Assembly: GCA_947599875.1 (NCBI GenBank)
Contig: CANQFV010000002.1
Span: forward strand, 62,001-126,000
DNA from: an uncultured Oscillospiraceae bacterium
Lineage (GTDB): Bacteria; Bacillota; Clostridia; Oscillospirales; Oscillospiraceae
DNA: 64,000 nucleotides
Reading direction: 5' to 3'
The notes beneath the pieces were generated by a model that had not been told where the DNA came from, ran no database searches, and saw only the letters and a list, made by a program, of their open reading frames with translations. How positions within the stretch are numbered: position 1 is the stretch's first letter; each line of letters starts with the position of its first letter. Positions 1 to 9,422 of this stretch are shown in pieces. The translations under genes and the position numbers were made by a program.

Positions 1-987
1 GCTGTTGAGCCTGTAGGCCGTATCCGCCGCCATCCGGCAGAAGGCGGCACACTTCTCCCCCGTCAGCCGGGCCGCGGCGTCCAGAAGCGCCCGGGCCTGA
101 AAATCAAAGCGCAGGCCGGCCAGCTCCATAAATTCCTTCCGGGAGGCCCGGGCATCCAGACAGATCCTGGCGATCAGCAGCTGGCGGAGCTTCAGGGACA
201 CGCCGTAAAGCAGCTTGTGCGCCGCCTCGTTCATTTTCAAAAGCTCCGACAGCCTCTCCAGGGCCGTGTCGCTCTTCCCGGCGATCAGGGCATCCGTCAG
301 CTCCCAGGCGGCCGCCTCCGGGACGGGGACGACGACGGCCTCCACATCGGCCACGTCCACCGCGTCCCCCCCGGTGTAGGAGATGAGCTTCTCCAGCTCC
401 GCCCGGAGTCCGGTCATCAGCCCGCCGGTCATGGCGATAAGGCGCTGGACGGCGGGGCGGGTGATCCGCTTCCCGGCGGAGGCCAGGATCTTCACCGTCC
501 AGCTTGTCAGCACTCTCTCGCTCTGGGGGGTGAATTCCACGGCGGTGAACAGCTTCTTCAGCTCCTGGTTGGCCTTTGTCCGGCCGTCCAGCTTATACTC
601 CACGGTGTCAAAGATAAACACCACCGTGGCGTAATCCGGCACGTCGGACAGCATCGCCGTGAGCCGTCCCCGGTCCCCCTCCCCAAGGCGGCCAAGGTCA
701 CAGTCCGTGACCTCCGTCAGCGTCCGCTCCGAAAAGGCCGGGAGGGCGTCGATGGCGTCGGCCAGGTCGTTAAGGTCAAGATCCTTCCCCTCCAGCCGGT
801 GGTGGTTAAATTCCCCCGTTCCCTCGGGGATCATGGTCCGGAGACGCCGGACGGCGTCCTCCAAAAGATACCGCTCCTCCCCGTAAAAGACGTACACCCG
901 GCGGGGGGCGCCGTTTTTCAGGTCGTCCCGGAGCTGATCGTACTCCGGATTCCCCTCCCTGTCCCGGTTTTTGCCGTAGCCGGCCAT
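1..987 (-). CDS. holA: DNA polymerase III subunit delta (3' end cut by window edge)
   Basis: This is the clamp-loader delta subunit, which opens the beta sliding clamp for the replicative polymerase. The minus-strand frame is open from the ATG at 987 to base 1, about 329 codons with no stop in the window. Near the start it has a VYVFYGEERYLLEDAV stretch typical of the HolA N-terminal AAA+-like domain, and it lacks a functional Walker A as is usual for delta. GAGGTGA precedes the ATG by five bases and contains the comEC stop, so it is probably translated by coupling as the last visible gene of an fhs-GNAT-fchA-comEC-holA run. The C-terminus lies outside the window. Confidence 0.85.
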   Translation of the reverse strand, partial: MAGYGKNRDREGNPEYDQLRDDLKNGAPRRVYVFYGEERYLLEDAVRRLRTMIPEGTGEFNHHRLEGKDLDLNDLADAIDALPAFSERTLTEVTDCDLGRLGEGDRGRLTAMLSDVPDYATVVFIFDTVEYKLDGRTKANQELKKLFTAVEFTPQSERVLTSWTVKILASAGKRITRPAVQRLIAMTGGLMTGLRAELEKLISYTGGDAVDVADVEAVVVPVPEAAAWELTDALIAGKSDTALERLSELLKMNEAAHKLLYGVSLKLRQLLIARICLDARASRKEFMELAGLRFDFQARALLDAAARLTGEKCAAFCRMAADTAYRLNS

Positions 988-991
988 ATGC

Positions 992-3253
992 TCACCTCGA
1001 TGTAATGGTTATATTTCCGTTTTGATCCGTGCGCAGGATCTCGATCCCCCTGGCCGTCAGCCTGTCCAGCACCTCCTGCGTGGGATGGCCGTAGCTGTTC
1101 TCCCCCACGGAGATGACGGCGACCTCCGGCGTCACCGCGTCCAGCAGGTTGTCCGTGGTGCTGGTTCTGGAGCCGTGGTGGGCGGCGACAAGGCACTCGA
1201 TATCCGGAAGGTCATACCTGGCCGCCAGCTGCCGTTCGATATACCCCGGCATGTCGCCCAGGACAAGGGTCTCAAACTCCCCGTCGTCCACAAGGGCGGC
1301 TATTCCCCGCTCGTTCTCCGTCTCCATGCCCATCGGCGGGTAGAGGGTGATTTGGGTCTCCCCCAGGGCAAGGCCGGTGACCTCCGTCACAAAAAGCACC
1401 TGGCATCCGGCCCTGTCGGCGGCGGCCAGAACCGCCTCGTCAAGGCCGCTCTCCTCAAACCGCGGCTCCGGCACGATGAGGGCGGAGACATCCAGGGCGG
1501 CCAGGAGCCGCTCCGCCCCGTTGGCGTGGTCGGCGTGGTAGTGGGTGAGGATCAGGGCGTCCACATGGCCCCGCCCCAGCGCCCGGATATACCGCTCCGC
1601 CAGCTCCCCCGCATCCTCCCAGCCGGAGGTGCCACAGTCGATGACGGCCGTGCCGTCCCCGGAGGAGACGACGATGCACTCCCCCTGCCCCACATCCAGC
1701 ACCGTCATAGTGTATCCCGGGGCGGCGCTGAGATTCCGGATAAGGAAGATGCCGCACAGGGAGATGACGGCCAGGGATCCCACATAGAGGAGCCGCCGGG
1801 CGGGCATTTTCAAAAGGAAGACGGCCGCCGTGGCCACATAGACGGCCACAAACCACCAGAGGGCCGCCCCGTCAAGGGTGACGCAGGCCAGAAACGGGCT
1901 CGCCAGCCTGTCCGCGGCGAAGAGGATGAACCGGGCGCACCAGGAGGCGTAGACGGCGAGGAACCTCCCCAGGGGGAGCCACAAAAACGCCGTCCCCACC
2001 GAAAGTGCCCCCAGCACAAAGGCAGGGGTCACGGCCCAGAGGATCAGCAGGTTGGACAGGGGCGCGATGAGGGAGACGCATCCGAAGTAGAAGGCCGAGA
2101 TGGGCAGGGTAAAGGCCAGCGCCCCCAAGGTCGTGGAGAGACTGCCCGCCACGAACCTCACCGCCCGGGCGGGGAGATCCTTCCCCTTTCTTTTCCCGCC
2201 CAGGGCGCCGTTGAGCCTGGGCGTCAGCAAGATGATGCCCAATGTGGCGGCAAAGGAGAGCTGGAGGCTCACCCCCGCCGCGGCGTAGGGGTTGAAAAGG
2301 AGCAGCACCAGAAGGGCGAAGGCCAGGGCGGTAAGGCTGTCCGCCTCCCGGTAGATCAGCGGCGCCAACAGGATAAAGGTCTGCATGATCACCGCCCGCA
2401 CCACCGAGGCGGAGAAGCCGGAGACGGCCATAAACACCGCCAGCACCGGCAGAGTGGTCAGCACCGCCCACCGTCTCTTGCCAAAGAGCGTCAGCAAAAA
2501 GCCGGCCAGGATGGACACATGCATCCCGGAGACGGCGATAATGTGGCTGATGCCCGCCCGCTCCAGATCGGATGCGGTCTTCACATCCTCGTTGATCTCC
2601 GTCCGATCCCCGGTGAGCAGCGCCCGCATAAAGGGGGCCGTGTCCTCCGGGTAGGCGGCGTGGATCCTGTCCTGAATGGCCCGGCGCAGATACCGGTGGA
2701 AGTTGGTGAAGGTCATCCCCGGGGAGGAGAGCAGCTGCAGATCCCCGGCGTTCCGGGCAAAGAGCAGGTAGCCCTTTGAGGTGTAGGAGGTGATCCGCCG
2801 CTCCTCCACGCTGTCGGCCCTGCCGAAGGAGGCGGAGAAGGTGATCTTGTCCCCCGGGCGCAGATCCTCCGTGGGGTCGTCAAAGAAGTACGCCCTTGTG
2901 AGGACGGAAAACGGCCCGCCGGCGTCCACCTTCACATCCACCCAGGAGCCGTAATCCGTCTCCACCGGGAAATCCCACACCACGGCGGAGACCTGCCGCT
3001 CCCCGCCCTCCAGGCCCCTGGCCTGGGAGAAGAGGACGGCGTCGTACCCGAAAAACCACGCAAAGCCCGCCGCCAGGCCCAAGCCCGTCAGCAGGGCGGC
3101 CCGCCGGATCCTCTCCGGCAGGGCGGCGTACAGGATAAGTCCCAGCCCCAGGGCCGCCGTCCCGCACAGAAGCGTGAACCGAACGGGCAGCAGATAGATG
3201 CAGAAAAGCGCGGCGAGGGCGAAGGAGAAGGAAAACCAACACAGCTTTCTCAC
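992..3253 (-). CDS. comEC: ComEC/Rec2 DNA-uptake channel and metallo-hydrolase
   Basis: This is the membrane channel that passes transforming ssDNA into the cytoplasm. The 753-residue protein has N-terminal membrane segments and a DUF4131-like region, a multi-spanning competence domain (about residues 200-460), and a C-terminal metallo-beta-lactamase domain with the metal motif LTHYHADHANG near residue 550. That is the full family layout and normal length. I chose the GTG at 3253 because it has a purine-rich RBS and gives a clean membrane N-terminus. A longer frame to 3376 would overlap fchA by about 100 bases and adds a low-complexity Arg-rich leader. holA starts five bases downstream. In this lineage it may serve natural competence together with the type IV pilus locus at 19-36 kb. 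Confidence 0.92.
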   Translation of the reverse strand: MRKLCWFSFSFALAALFCIYLLPVRFTLLCGTAALGLGLILYAALPERIRRAALLTGLGLAAGFAWFFGYDAVLFSQARGLEGGERQVSAVVWDFPVETDYGSWVDVKVDAGGPFSVLTRAYFFDDPTEDLRPGDKITFSASFGRADSVEERRITSYTSKGYLLFARNAGDLQLLSSPGMTFTNFHRYLRRAIQDRIHAAYPEDTAPFMRALLTGDRTEINEDVKTASDLERAGISHIIAVSGMHVSILAGFLLTLFGKRRWAVLTTLPVLAVFMAVSGFSASVVRAVIMQTFILLAPLIYREADSLTALAFALLVLLLFNPYAAAGVSLQLSFAATLGIILLTPRLNGALGGKRKGKDLPARAVRFVAGSLSTTLGALAFTLPISAFYFGCVSLIAPLSNLLILWAVTPAFVLGALSVGTAFLWLPLGRFLAVYASWCARFILFAADRLASPFLACVTLDGAALWWFVAVYVATAAVFLLKMPARRLLYVGSLAVISLCGIFLIRNLSAAPGYTMTVLDVGQGECIVVSSGDGTAVIDCGTSGWEDAGELAERYIRALGRGHVDALILTHYHADHANGAERLLAALDVSALIVPEPRFEESGLDEAVLAAADRAGCQVLFVTEVTGLALGETQITLYPPMGMETENERGIAALVDDGEFETLVLGDMPGYIERQLAARYDLPDIECLVAAHHGSRTSTTDNLLDAVTPEVAVISVGENSYGHPTQEVLDRLTARGIEILRTDQNGNITITSR

Positions 3254-3278
3254 TCTCCCCGCCCCCTTTTTTGTAAGT

Positions 3279-3902
3279 TCAGCCGATCCTCTGGATAACG
3301 CGGCTGTATGTCTCCTCCGCCAGGGGGAGCGCCTCCCCCTCCAGGCGGTCAAGCCGCTCCCTGAGGGCCGCGGCATAGGCCCTGTCCGTCATGGACTTGA
3401 TGTTGATCCTCACGTTAAGCCCCGCGCCCAGAAGGGCCGCTCTGGCCAGCTGGACGCCCACGCCCACGTCGGATACGGCCAGGGCGCTGCTCTTTTGGGA
3501 CAGCTCCCACAACAGCCGGATGACCTGGGCGCAGTTCTCCGCCGCGCGCATGGGGGGCCGGCTGGCCTCCCGGAGGGCATTTTCCATGATCTCCCCCCGC
3601 TCCGGCGCGTCCTTGGGGATGGCGTAGGCCTGCGACAGCGGCCGGAAGGCCTCCGCGTCGGCGTCGATGTCGGCCAGAAGCGCCAGGCGCAGCTCCCCGG
3701 CCCTCTGAACGATGCGCCGGAGGTCGTCCTCGTAGAGGGCGTATTTCTTCTTCCCGGAGGTAAGCTCACAGACCATGCCCGCCAGGGCCGAGGCCAGCGC
3801 CCCCGCCAGGGCCGAGGCCCCTCCCCCGCCGGGAACCGGGGCCTTGGAGGCCAGGACGGCGGTGAAATCATCAAGTGGAAGCTTGTAAAAACTGTTTTCC
3901 AT
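3279..3902 (-). CDS. fchA: Methenyltetrahydrofolate cyclohydrolase / formiminoTHF cyclodeaminase family
   Basis: The 207-residue protein belongs to the FTCD_C/FchA family of helical C1-folate enzymes that open 5,10-methenyl-THF to 10-formyl-THF or deaminate formimino-THF. The N-terminal PVPGGGGASALAGALASALA segment is the family's glycine-rich folate loop. AAGGAG sits six bases before the ATG. It is two genes from fhs (formate-THF ligase) on the same strand with 14-25-base gaps, which favours the cyclohydrolase role in the formate/C1 pathway over histidine degradation, because no hut genes are present. The exact reaction is inferred from this neighbourhood. Confidence 0.85.
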   Translation of the reverse strand: MENSFYKLPLDDFTAVLASKAPVPGGGGASALAGALASALAGMVCELTSGKKKYALYEDDLRRIVQRAGELRLALLADIDADAEAFRPLSQAYAIPKDAPERGEIMENALREASRPPMRAAENCAQVIRLLWELSQKSSALAVSDVGVGVQLARAALLGAGLNVRINIKSMTDRAYAAALRERLDRLEGEALPLAEETYSRVIQRIG

Positions 3903-3916
3903 TTTCTACTCCTTGA

Positions 3917-4366
3917 TCAGGCGAGCCATTTCACCTTCATCACAAAGTTCGCGGCGTTTCTGTACCCGGCCTTTCCGTAATATCGCTCATGGAGCTGGTC
4001 GTTGACCGCCTGCAGCTCCACGCAGGACGCACCCTTTTCCCGAACTCTGTTCTCCACCTCCGCGAGCAGGGCGCTGCCCAGGCCCCTGTGCTGGCGGCCG
4101 GCGGCGATGACGATCTCCTCCAGGGTATAGCCCACGATGTCGTCATACTGCTTGAAATAGCCCATGACAAACCCGACAGGCTCGCCCTCATCGTCCCGCA
4201 TCAGGAGCGAATAGGAGTCGGCAACGGTCAAAACCTGGCGGATCCTTTTCCCCGCCGTCTCCTCCGTCCAGCAGCCGCCCTCGTGGCCGTTGTACCAGTC
4301 GAGATAGAGCGGCAGGACAGCGCAGACATCTTCCAGGGTCATTTCAGAGATGTTCATGACATCCAT
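3917..4366 (-). CDS. GNAT family N-acetyltransferase
   Basis: This is a 149-residue single-domain GNAT protein. The acetyl-CoA loop is visible as RQHRGLGSALL near residue 95 (the family's Q/RxxGxG/A), preceded by the beta-strand YTLEEIVIAA and followed by the conserved asparagine/tyrosine strand (VNDQLHERYYGKAGY). The substrate cannot be read from sequence. It lies between fhs and fchA with 20- and 14-base gaps, so it is transcribed with C1-folate genes, but there is no known functional link. The RBS before the first ATG is weak, and the second ATG three codons in is an alternative start. Confidence 0.8.
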   Translation of the reverse strand: MDVMNISEMTLEDVCAVLPLYLDWYNGHEGGCWTEETAGKRIRQVLTVADSYSLLMRDDEGEPVGFVMGYFKQYDDIVGYTLEEIVIAAGRQHRGLGSALLAEVENRVREKGASCVELQAVNDQLHERYYGKAGYRNAANFVMKVKWLA

Positions 4367-4386
4367 TTTTCCATATTGTCAAAGGA

Positions 4387-6069
4387 TCAAAAGAGGCCGG
4401 AGATGACGCCGTTTTCGTCCACGTCGATCTTCTCCGCCGCCGGCGCCTTGGGAAGGCCGGGCATGGTCATGATATCCCCGGTGAGGGCCACGATAAAGCC
4501 CGCCCCGGCGGAGACCTTCAGGTTCCGGACAGTCACGTCAAAGCCGCTGGGCGCGCCCAGGAGCTTGGGGTTGTCGGAGAAGCTGTACTGGGTCTTGGCC
4601 ATGCAGATGGGCAGGTCCCCAAAGCCCAGGTCGATAAGCTGTTTGGCCTGCTTCTTCGCCGCGGGGGTGAGGACGGCCTTCCCGCCGTGGTAGATCCAGC
4701 TCACAATGGCGTCCAGCTTGTCCTGGATGGAGGTGCCGTCGGGATAGGCGTAGGTGAATTCCTCCTCCCGGGGCGTCTGGCAAAGGCGCACCACCTCCTG
4801 GGCCAGGGCGATGCCGCCCTCGCCGCCCTGGCCCCAGACCTGGGACAGGGCCACGTTGACGCCCAGCTTCCTGCACTCGTCCTCCACCAGCTTCAGCTCG
4901 CCTTCCGTGTCCGTGGGGAAGCGGTTGACCGCCACCACGCAGGGCAGGTGGAACACGTTCCTGATGTTGTCCACATGCTGTAAAAGGTTGGGAAGTCCGG
5001 CTCTCAGAGCCACCAGATCCTCCTCACCCAGCTGCTTCTTGTCAAGCCCGCCGTGCATCTTCAGCGCCCGGACGGTGGCGACGACCACCACGGCGTCTGG
5101 CTTCAGGCCCGCCATGCGGCACTTGATATCCAGGAATTTCTCCGCACCCAGATCCGCGCCGAAGCCGGCCTCCGTGACGCAGTAATCCCCCAGCTTCAGG
5201 GCGAGCCTGGTGGCCACGATGGAGTTGCACCCGTGGGCGATGTTGGCGAAGGGGCCGCCGTGGACAAAGGCCGGGGTGTGTTCCAGCGTCTGGACGAGGT
5301 TGGGCTTCAGGGCGTCCTTCAAAAGGGCCGTCATGGCCCCGGCGGCCTTCAGATCCCCGGCTGTGACGGGTCTTCCGTCGTAGGTGTAGGCCACGATGAT
5401 GGAGGCCAGGCGCCGCTTCAGATCCGCAAGATCCGCGGCCAGGCAGAAGACAGCCATGATCTCGCTTGCCACGGTGATGTCATACCCGTCCTCCCGGGGC
5501 CGGCCGTTCACTCTGCCGCCCAGGCCGTCCACCACAAAGCGCAGCTGCCGGTCGTTCATATCCACGCACCGGCGCCAGGTGATGGTGGAGGGATCGATGC
5601 CCAGGGCGTTCCCCTGGTAGATGTGGTTGTCCAGCATGGCCGCCAGCAGGTTGTTGGCCGCGCCGATGGCGTGGAAGTCCCCGGTGAAGTGGAGATTGAT
5701 ATCCTCCATAGGCACCACCTGGGCGTACCCGCCGCCGGCCGCACCGCCCTTCACGCCGAAGACGGGGCCGAGGGACGGCTCCCGCAGGGCGATGACGGAC
5801 TTCTTCCCGATCTTCCGGAGGGCGTCCCCCAGCCCCACGGTGGTGGTGGTCTTCCCCTCCCCCGCCGGAGTGGGGGTGATGGCCGTGACGAGGATCAGCT
5901 TGCCGTTTGGCTCCGCCGCCCGGTCTGTGAGGAGCTTCAGGTCGATCTTCGCCTTATAATTTCCGTACTGCTCCACATACTCCGGCCCGATGCCGCACTT
6001 CTCCGCGATGGCGGAGATATGCTCCATCGGTGTGGCCTGGGCGATCTCAATGTCGGTTTTGTACTCCAT
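4387..6069 (-). CDS. fhs: Formate-tetrahydrofolate ligase
   Basis: This enzyme makes 10-formyl-THF from formate, ATP and THF, the entry step of the C1 (Wood-Ljungdahl methyl branch and purine) folate pathway. The 560-residue protein has the expected family length. The P-loop-like [17 protein letters not shown] is at about residues 66-82, with the folate/formate-binding EPSLGPVFG and [11 protein letters not shown] motifs further in. GGGAGG lies seven bases before the ATG. It is the promoter-proximal gene of the minus-strand unit that continues to fchA, comEC and holA. A TATAAT-like box (about 6105-6110) is present upstream, but I found no convincing -35. Confidence 0.97.
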   Translation of the reverse strand: MEYKTDIEIAQATPMEHISAIAEKCGIGPEYVEQYGNYKAKIDLKLLTDRAAEPNGKLILVTAITPTPAGEGKTTTTVGLGDALRKIGKKSVIALREPSLGPVFGVKGGAAGGGYAQVVPMEDINLHFTGDFHAIGAANNLLAAMLDNHIYQGNALGIDPSTITWRRCVDMNDRQLRFVVDGLGGRVNGRPREDGYDITVASEIMAVFCLAADLADLKRRLASIIVAYTYDGRPVTAGDLKAAGAMTALLKDALKPNLVQTLEHTPAFVHGGPFANIAHGCNSIVATRLALKLGDYCVTEAGFGADLGAEKFLDIKCRMAGLKPDAVVVVATVRALKMHGGLDKKQLGEEDLVALRAGLPNLLQHVDNIRNVFHLPCVVAVNRFPTDTEGELKLVEDECRKLGVNVALSQVWGQGGEGGIALAQEVVRLCQTPREEEFTYAYPDGTSIQDKLDAIVSWIYHGGKAVLTPAAKKQAKQLIDLGFGDLPICMAKTQYSFSDNPKLLGAPSGFDVTVRNLKVSAGAGFIVALTGDIMTMPGLPKAPAAEKIDVDENGVISGLF

Positions 6070-6233
6070 TTTTATCCTCCCCGTAGAGTTTTTTCTGTTT
6101 TGTCCGTATTATAGCATACATCCCGGAATTTTTCTACTGGCAAGGACAATAAATCTTTGCGGGATTGGCGATGCCCGGAGTGTCATTTCCGTGAGAAACC
6201 TCTTGAGCGGTTGATTATGGGTTATTTGCTAAA

Positions 6234-6279
6234 CTGAAAGCCTGCGGATTCTCGTCGGAGAAGCCGCAGGCTTTTTTCA
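6234..6279. terminator. Hairpin terminator between asd and fhs
   Basis: The 8-11-bp stem AAAGCCTGCGG / CCGCAGGCTTT closes a 14-base loop. It is followed by TTTTTTC on the plus strand and by a weaker T-rich run on the minus strand. It lies just downstream of the asd stop, so it probably ends asd transcription before the fhs promoter. Confidence 0.7.
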
Positions 6280-6292
6280 TAATGGGGAGAGA

Positions 6293-7375
6293 TCAGTCCA
6301 TATACCCCTGGGCGCAGAGAAGCTCCGCCAGGAGGATGGCGCCGCCCGCCGCGCCGCGAAGGGTGTTGTGGGAGAGGCACACAAATTTGTAGTCGTACTG
6401 GGTGTCCTCCCGCAGACGGCCAACGCTGACGGCCATGCCGTTTTCCAGGTTGCGGTCGAGCTTCGTCTGGGGGCGATTGTCCTCCGCAAAGTAGTGGATG
6501 AACTGCCGGGGCGCGGAGGGAAGGCCCAGCTTCTGGGGCAGGGCGCTGAATCCGGCCCAGCGATCCAGGATCTCCTCCACGGTAGGCTTTTTGGCAAAGC
6601 TGGCGAAGACGGCGGCCATATGTCCGTCGGAGCAGGCCACCCGGAAGCACTGGGCGGTGATGGAGGGGGACTGGGCCTTGACGATGCGGCCGTCCTCCAC
6701 CTTGCCCCAGAGCTTCAGCGGCTCCTGCTCGCTCTTCTCCTCCTCGCCGCCGATGTAGGGGATCACGTTGTCCACAATGTCGGGGAAGGTGGCGAAGGTC
6801 TTACCCGCGCCGGAGATGGCCTGATAGGTGCAGACCAGCGCCCGGGTCAGGCCGAACTCGTCCTTCAGGGGGTGAAGGGCGGGGACGTAGCTCTGGAGGG
6901 AGCAGTTGGACTTGACGGCGATAAAGCCCCGTTTTGTGCCAAGGCGGGCGCGCTGGAAGGGGATGACCTCCAGATGCTCCGGATTGATCTCCGGCACCAC
7001 CATAGGCACGTCGGCCGTCCAGCGGTGGGCGGAGTTGTTGGAGACAACCGGGCACTCGCGCCTGGCGTAAGCTTCCTCCAGGGCCTGGATCTCCTCCTTC
7101 TTCATATCCACGGCGGAGAAAACAAAGTCCACACTGGACGCGATCTCATCAATATCCGTCTCGGCGCACCGGACGGTCAGGTTCTTCGCGCACTCCGGAA
7201 CAGGGGCCTCCATGAGCCAGCGCCCCCGGACAGCCTCCTCATACGTCATCCCGGCGCTGCGGGCGCTGGCGGCGACCTGGCAAAGCTCAAACCAGGGGTG
7301 CGCCGCGATCAGCGTCACAAAGCGCTGGCCCACCATGCCGGTGGCGCCGATGACGCCCACCTTATATTTCCTCAT
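6293..7375 (-). CDS. asd: Aspartate-semialdehyde dehydrogenase (archaeal/fungal-type)
   Basis: It reduces L-aspartyl-4-phosphate to aspartate semialdehyde for the lysine/DAP, threonine and methionine branches. The 360-residue protein begins with the Rossmann motif GVIGATGMVGQRF. The active-site cysteine is in VKSNCSLQSY near residue 156, and the C-terminal half carries the SDGHMAAVF motif seen in the archaeal/fungal-like subgroup. GGGAGG precedes the ATG by seven bases. The gene is monocistronic, with its own promoter about 140 bp upstream and a terminator after the stop. Confidence 0.95.
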   Translation of the reverse strand: MRKYKVGVIGATGMVGQRFVTLIAAHPWFELCQVAASARSAGMTYEEAVRGRWLMEAPVPECAKNLTVRCAETDIDEIASSVDFVFSAVDMKKEEIQALEEAYARRECPVVSNNSAHRWTADVPMVVPEINPEHLEVIPFQRARLGTKRGFIAVKSNCSLQSYVPALHPLKDEFGLTRALVCTYQAISGAGKTFATFPDIVDNVIPYIGGEEEKSEQEPLKLWGKVEDGRIVKAQSPSITAQCFRVACSDGHMAAVFASFAKKPTVEEILDRWAGFSALPQKLGLPSAPRQFIHYFAEDNRPQTKLDRNLENGMAVSVGRLREDTQYDYKFVCLSHNTLRGAAGGAILLAELLCAQGYMD

Positions 7376-7517
7376 ACAACTTCCTCCCTTGACGGTTTTT
7401 TGCCGAAAAATAAAAATCTCTGAAAAAATCTGCGGAAATGGGTAGCCAAAACGAAAAATGTGGTGTATAATGTAGTTTACATAAATACATGGAGCCGCCC
7501 TTTTTCGGTTTCCCTGT

Positions 7518-7547
7518 ATGTTATCACAACACGCTTGGCCGTGTCAA
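7518..7547 (-). promoter_or_regulatory. Sigma-A type promoter of asd
   Basis: Read on the minus strand, a perfect TTGACA (7542-7547) and TAACAT (7518-7523) are separated by 18 bp. This leaves a leader of about 140 nt before asd. I saw no lysine riboswitch or T-box signature in that leader. Confidence 0.6.
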
Positions 7548-7640
7548 CGGCGAATTATACGAACTTACGGCGGAAATTTTCGGTTTTAACGTGATAAACC
7601 ACGGGATTTTTCCGGATGTTTCGCCCCTATGGAGGAAACG

Positions 7641-9404
7641 ATGAGATCAAAGCTGAAAATTGCAGTCACCTCGGTGCTGACCCTCGTCCTGCTGCTCTTG
7701 ACCGCGCCGGTGGCGCCCAAGGTGCGGGCCGACTACGTCCCGCCCTTCAATACGGTGCGGCTGGGGCTTTATACGTTCAAAAGCGACGGGAACGTGGATC
7801 AGAAGAGCTTCCCCTCCAACAACCTGGAGAATGTGAGCGGCCTGGGCTACGGCTACGAGATCGGCTATTATGACGGCAGCCGGGAATTTGTGCCCATCGG
7901 CCCCCGGGTGGAGAGTACAAACACCGTCACGGCCATGATTGACAAGAACATGACCTATGACCGGGCCGCCAACGCCTATACGGAGGGCACCGGGGGCGAC
8001 GTGGTGGTCGGGTGCTACCACCTCCGGCTCAACGAGACGTTTGCCGATTACGACAGCGCCCTTGCGGCGGCGGCCGCCCTGCCGGACAGCTTTGTCCGCT
8101 ATCAGAACGGCTCCTTTCTTGTTCTCTCCGGGCAGTACATCTCCCTGGAGCAGGCCAGCGCGGCCAGCGTGGACGCGGGGTTTGACTGCTCCATCGACAG
8201 CGGCACGGCCTATACCGTCGTCCTGGTGGAGACCGGGACGAACCGGATCCTGTTTGAGTACGACTGCGGCACGGCCTCCAGCCTCGCCCTGCGGCCCCTT
8301 GCCCCGGAGGGGGTGAAGGCCCAGACCTGGCACAGGAAGTACCGGTATTACGGGGGCTTCTCCTTCCTGCGGAAGACGGGCGGGGACATCACCGTGGTCA
8401 ACTATGTGGATATCGAGGACTATGTAAAGGGCGTCGTCCCCTGGGAGATGAGCGCCGGGTGGCCCAAGGAGGCCCTGAAGGCCCAGGCCATCGCCGCCCG
8501 TACATACCTGATGTCCAACATCTACCGGCACAACTCCGAGGGCTTTGACATCTGCAACACCATCCACTGCCAGGCCTACCACGGCACATCCCGGGCGGAC
8601 GCCCGTTCGGACCTGGCCGTGGACGAGACGAGGAGCCAGTACCTTGTCTATGAGGGGACGCTGTGCCAGATCTACTACTCCTCCTCCAACGGCGGGGCCT
8701 CGGAGAACGTGGAGAACGTGTGGAATGAGAACCTGCCCTACCTGCGCGGAGTGGTGGACCCCTATGAAAAGGACGTGGCCGGGACGAAGGCCACCGATTA
8801 CTACTGGAAAAAGACATATACCCCCTCCTCCCTGGCCTCCCTTCTGCGCAGCAAGGTGTCCGGCCTCAACATCTCGGACATCACCAACGTGTCCGTAACC
8901 TATACGGAGCTGGGCAACGTGTACTCCATCACCTTCTCCGACGCCAACGGCCGGAAATATACCGCCTCCAAGTCCAGCACCCGCACCATCATCGGCGGCC
9001 AGAGCATCCGCTACACCGTAAACGGCCTTGTCCCGGGCACCACCCAGGGCGGCAGCTACTTTGTGAACGGCGGCGCCGTGCTGGAGAGCCTTGACGGCGC
9101 CTGGGTACAAGGCTCCGCCGGGACGGAGACCCTTCCGTCCGGGGATGTGTACGCCATCAGCGGCCGGGGGGAGATCACAAAGCTGGAGGCCACGGGCGGC
9201 ACCGTCATCGGCGGCGTGGTCAACACGGGGGTCAACTCCGACGGGTACTATGTATTCTCCGGCACGGGACACGGACATAATGTGGGTATGAGCCAGTGGG
9301 GCGCCTACTCGATGGCCATGTATTACGGCAAGACCTGCCAGGAGATCCTGGAATTCTACTACACCGGCGTGGAGGTGGTCACCGCCCCCAGGGTCGGCGA
9401 GTGA
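7641..9404 (+). CDS. Secreted SpoIID/LytB-domain protein
   Basis: This 587-residue exported protein has a signal peptide (basic KSKLK-like start, Leu/Val-rich core, cut near KVRA). About 200 residues of divergent, possibly SPOR-like sequence follow, then a complete SpoIID domain (about residues 225-580). Family hallmarks are VDIEDYVKGVVPWEMS, ALKAQAIAARTYL, CQAYHGTS and the C-terminal GHGHNVGMSQWGA. SpoIID domains are lytic transglycosylases acting on denuded glycan in engulfment, and LytB-type relatives act in amidase modification. It is longer than canonical SpoIID (about 340 residues), so which role applies is unclear. I chose the ATG at 7641 because GGAGG is five bases upstream. The upstream ATG at 7629 has no RBS. 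Confidence 0.88.
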   Translation: MRSKLKIAVTSVLTLVLLLLTAPVAPKVRADYVPPFNTVRLGLYTFKSDGNVDQKSFPSNNLENVSGLGYGYEIGYYDGSREFVPIGPRVESTNTVTAMIDKNMTYDRAANAYTEGTGGDVVVGCYHLRLNETFADYDSALAAAAALPDSFVRYQNGSFLVLSGQYISLEQASAASVDAGFDCSIDSGTAYTVVLVETGTNRILFEYDCGTASSLALRPLAPEGVKAQTWHRKYRYYGGFSFLRKTGGDITVVNYVDIEDYVKGVVPWEMSAGWPKEALKAQAIAARTYLMSNIYRHNSEGFDICNTIHCQAYHGTSRADARSDLAVDETRSQYLVYEGTLCQIYYSSSNGGASENVENVWNENLPYLRGVVDPYEKDVAGTKATDYYWKKTYTPSSLASLLRSKVSGLNISDITNVSVTYTELGNVYSITFSDANGRKYTASKSSTRTIIGGQSIRYTVNGLVPGTTQGGSYFVNGGAVLESLDGAWVQGSAGTETLPSGDVYAISGRGEITKLEATGGTVIGGVVNTGVNSDGYYVFSGTGHGHNVGMSQWGAYSMAMYYGKTCQEILEFYYTGVEVVTAPRVGE

Positions 9405-9422
9405 CGGTGTACCGGGGGAGAA

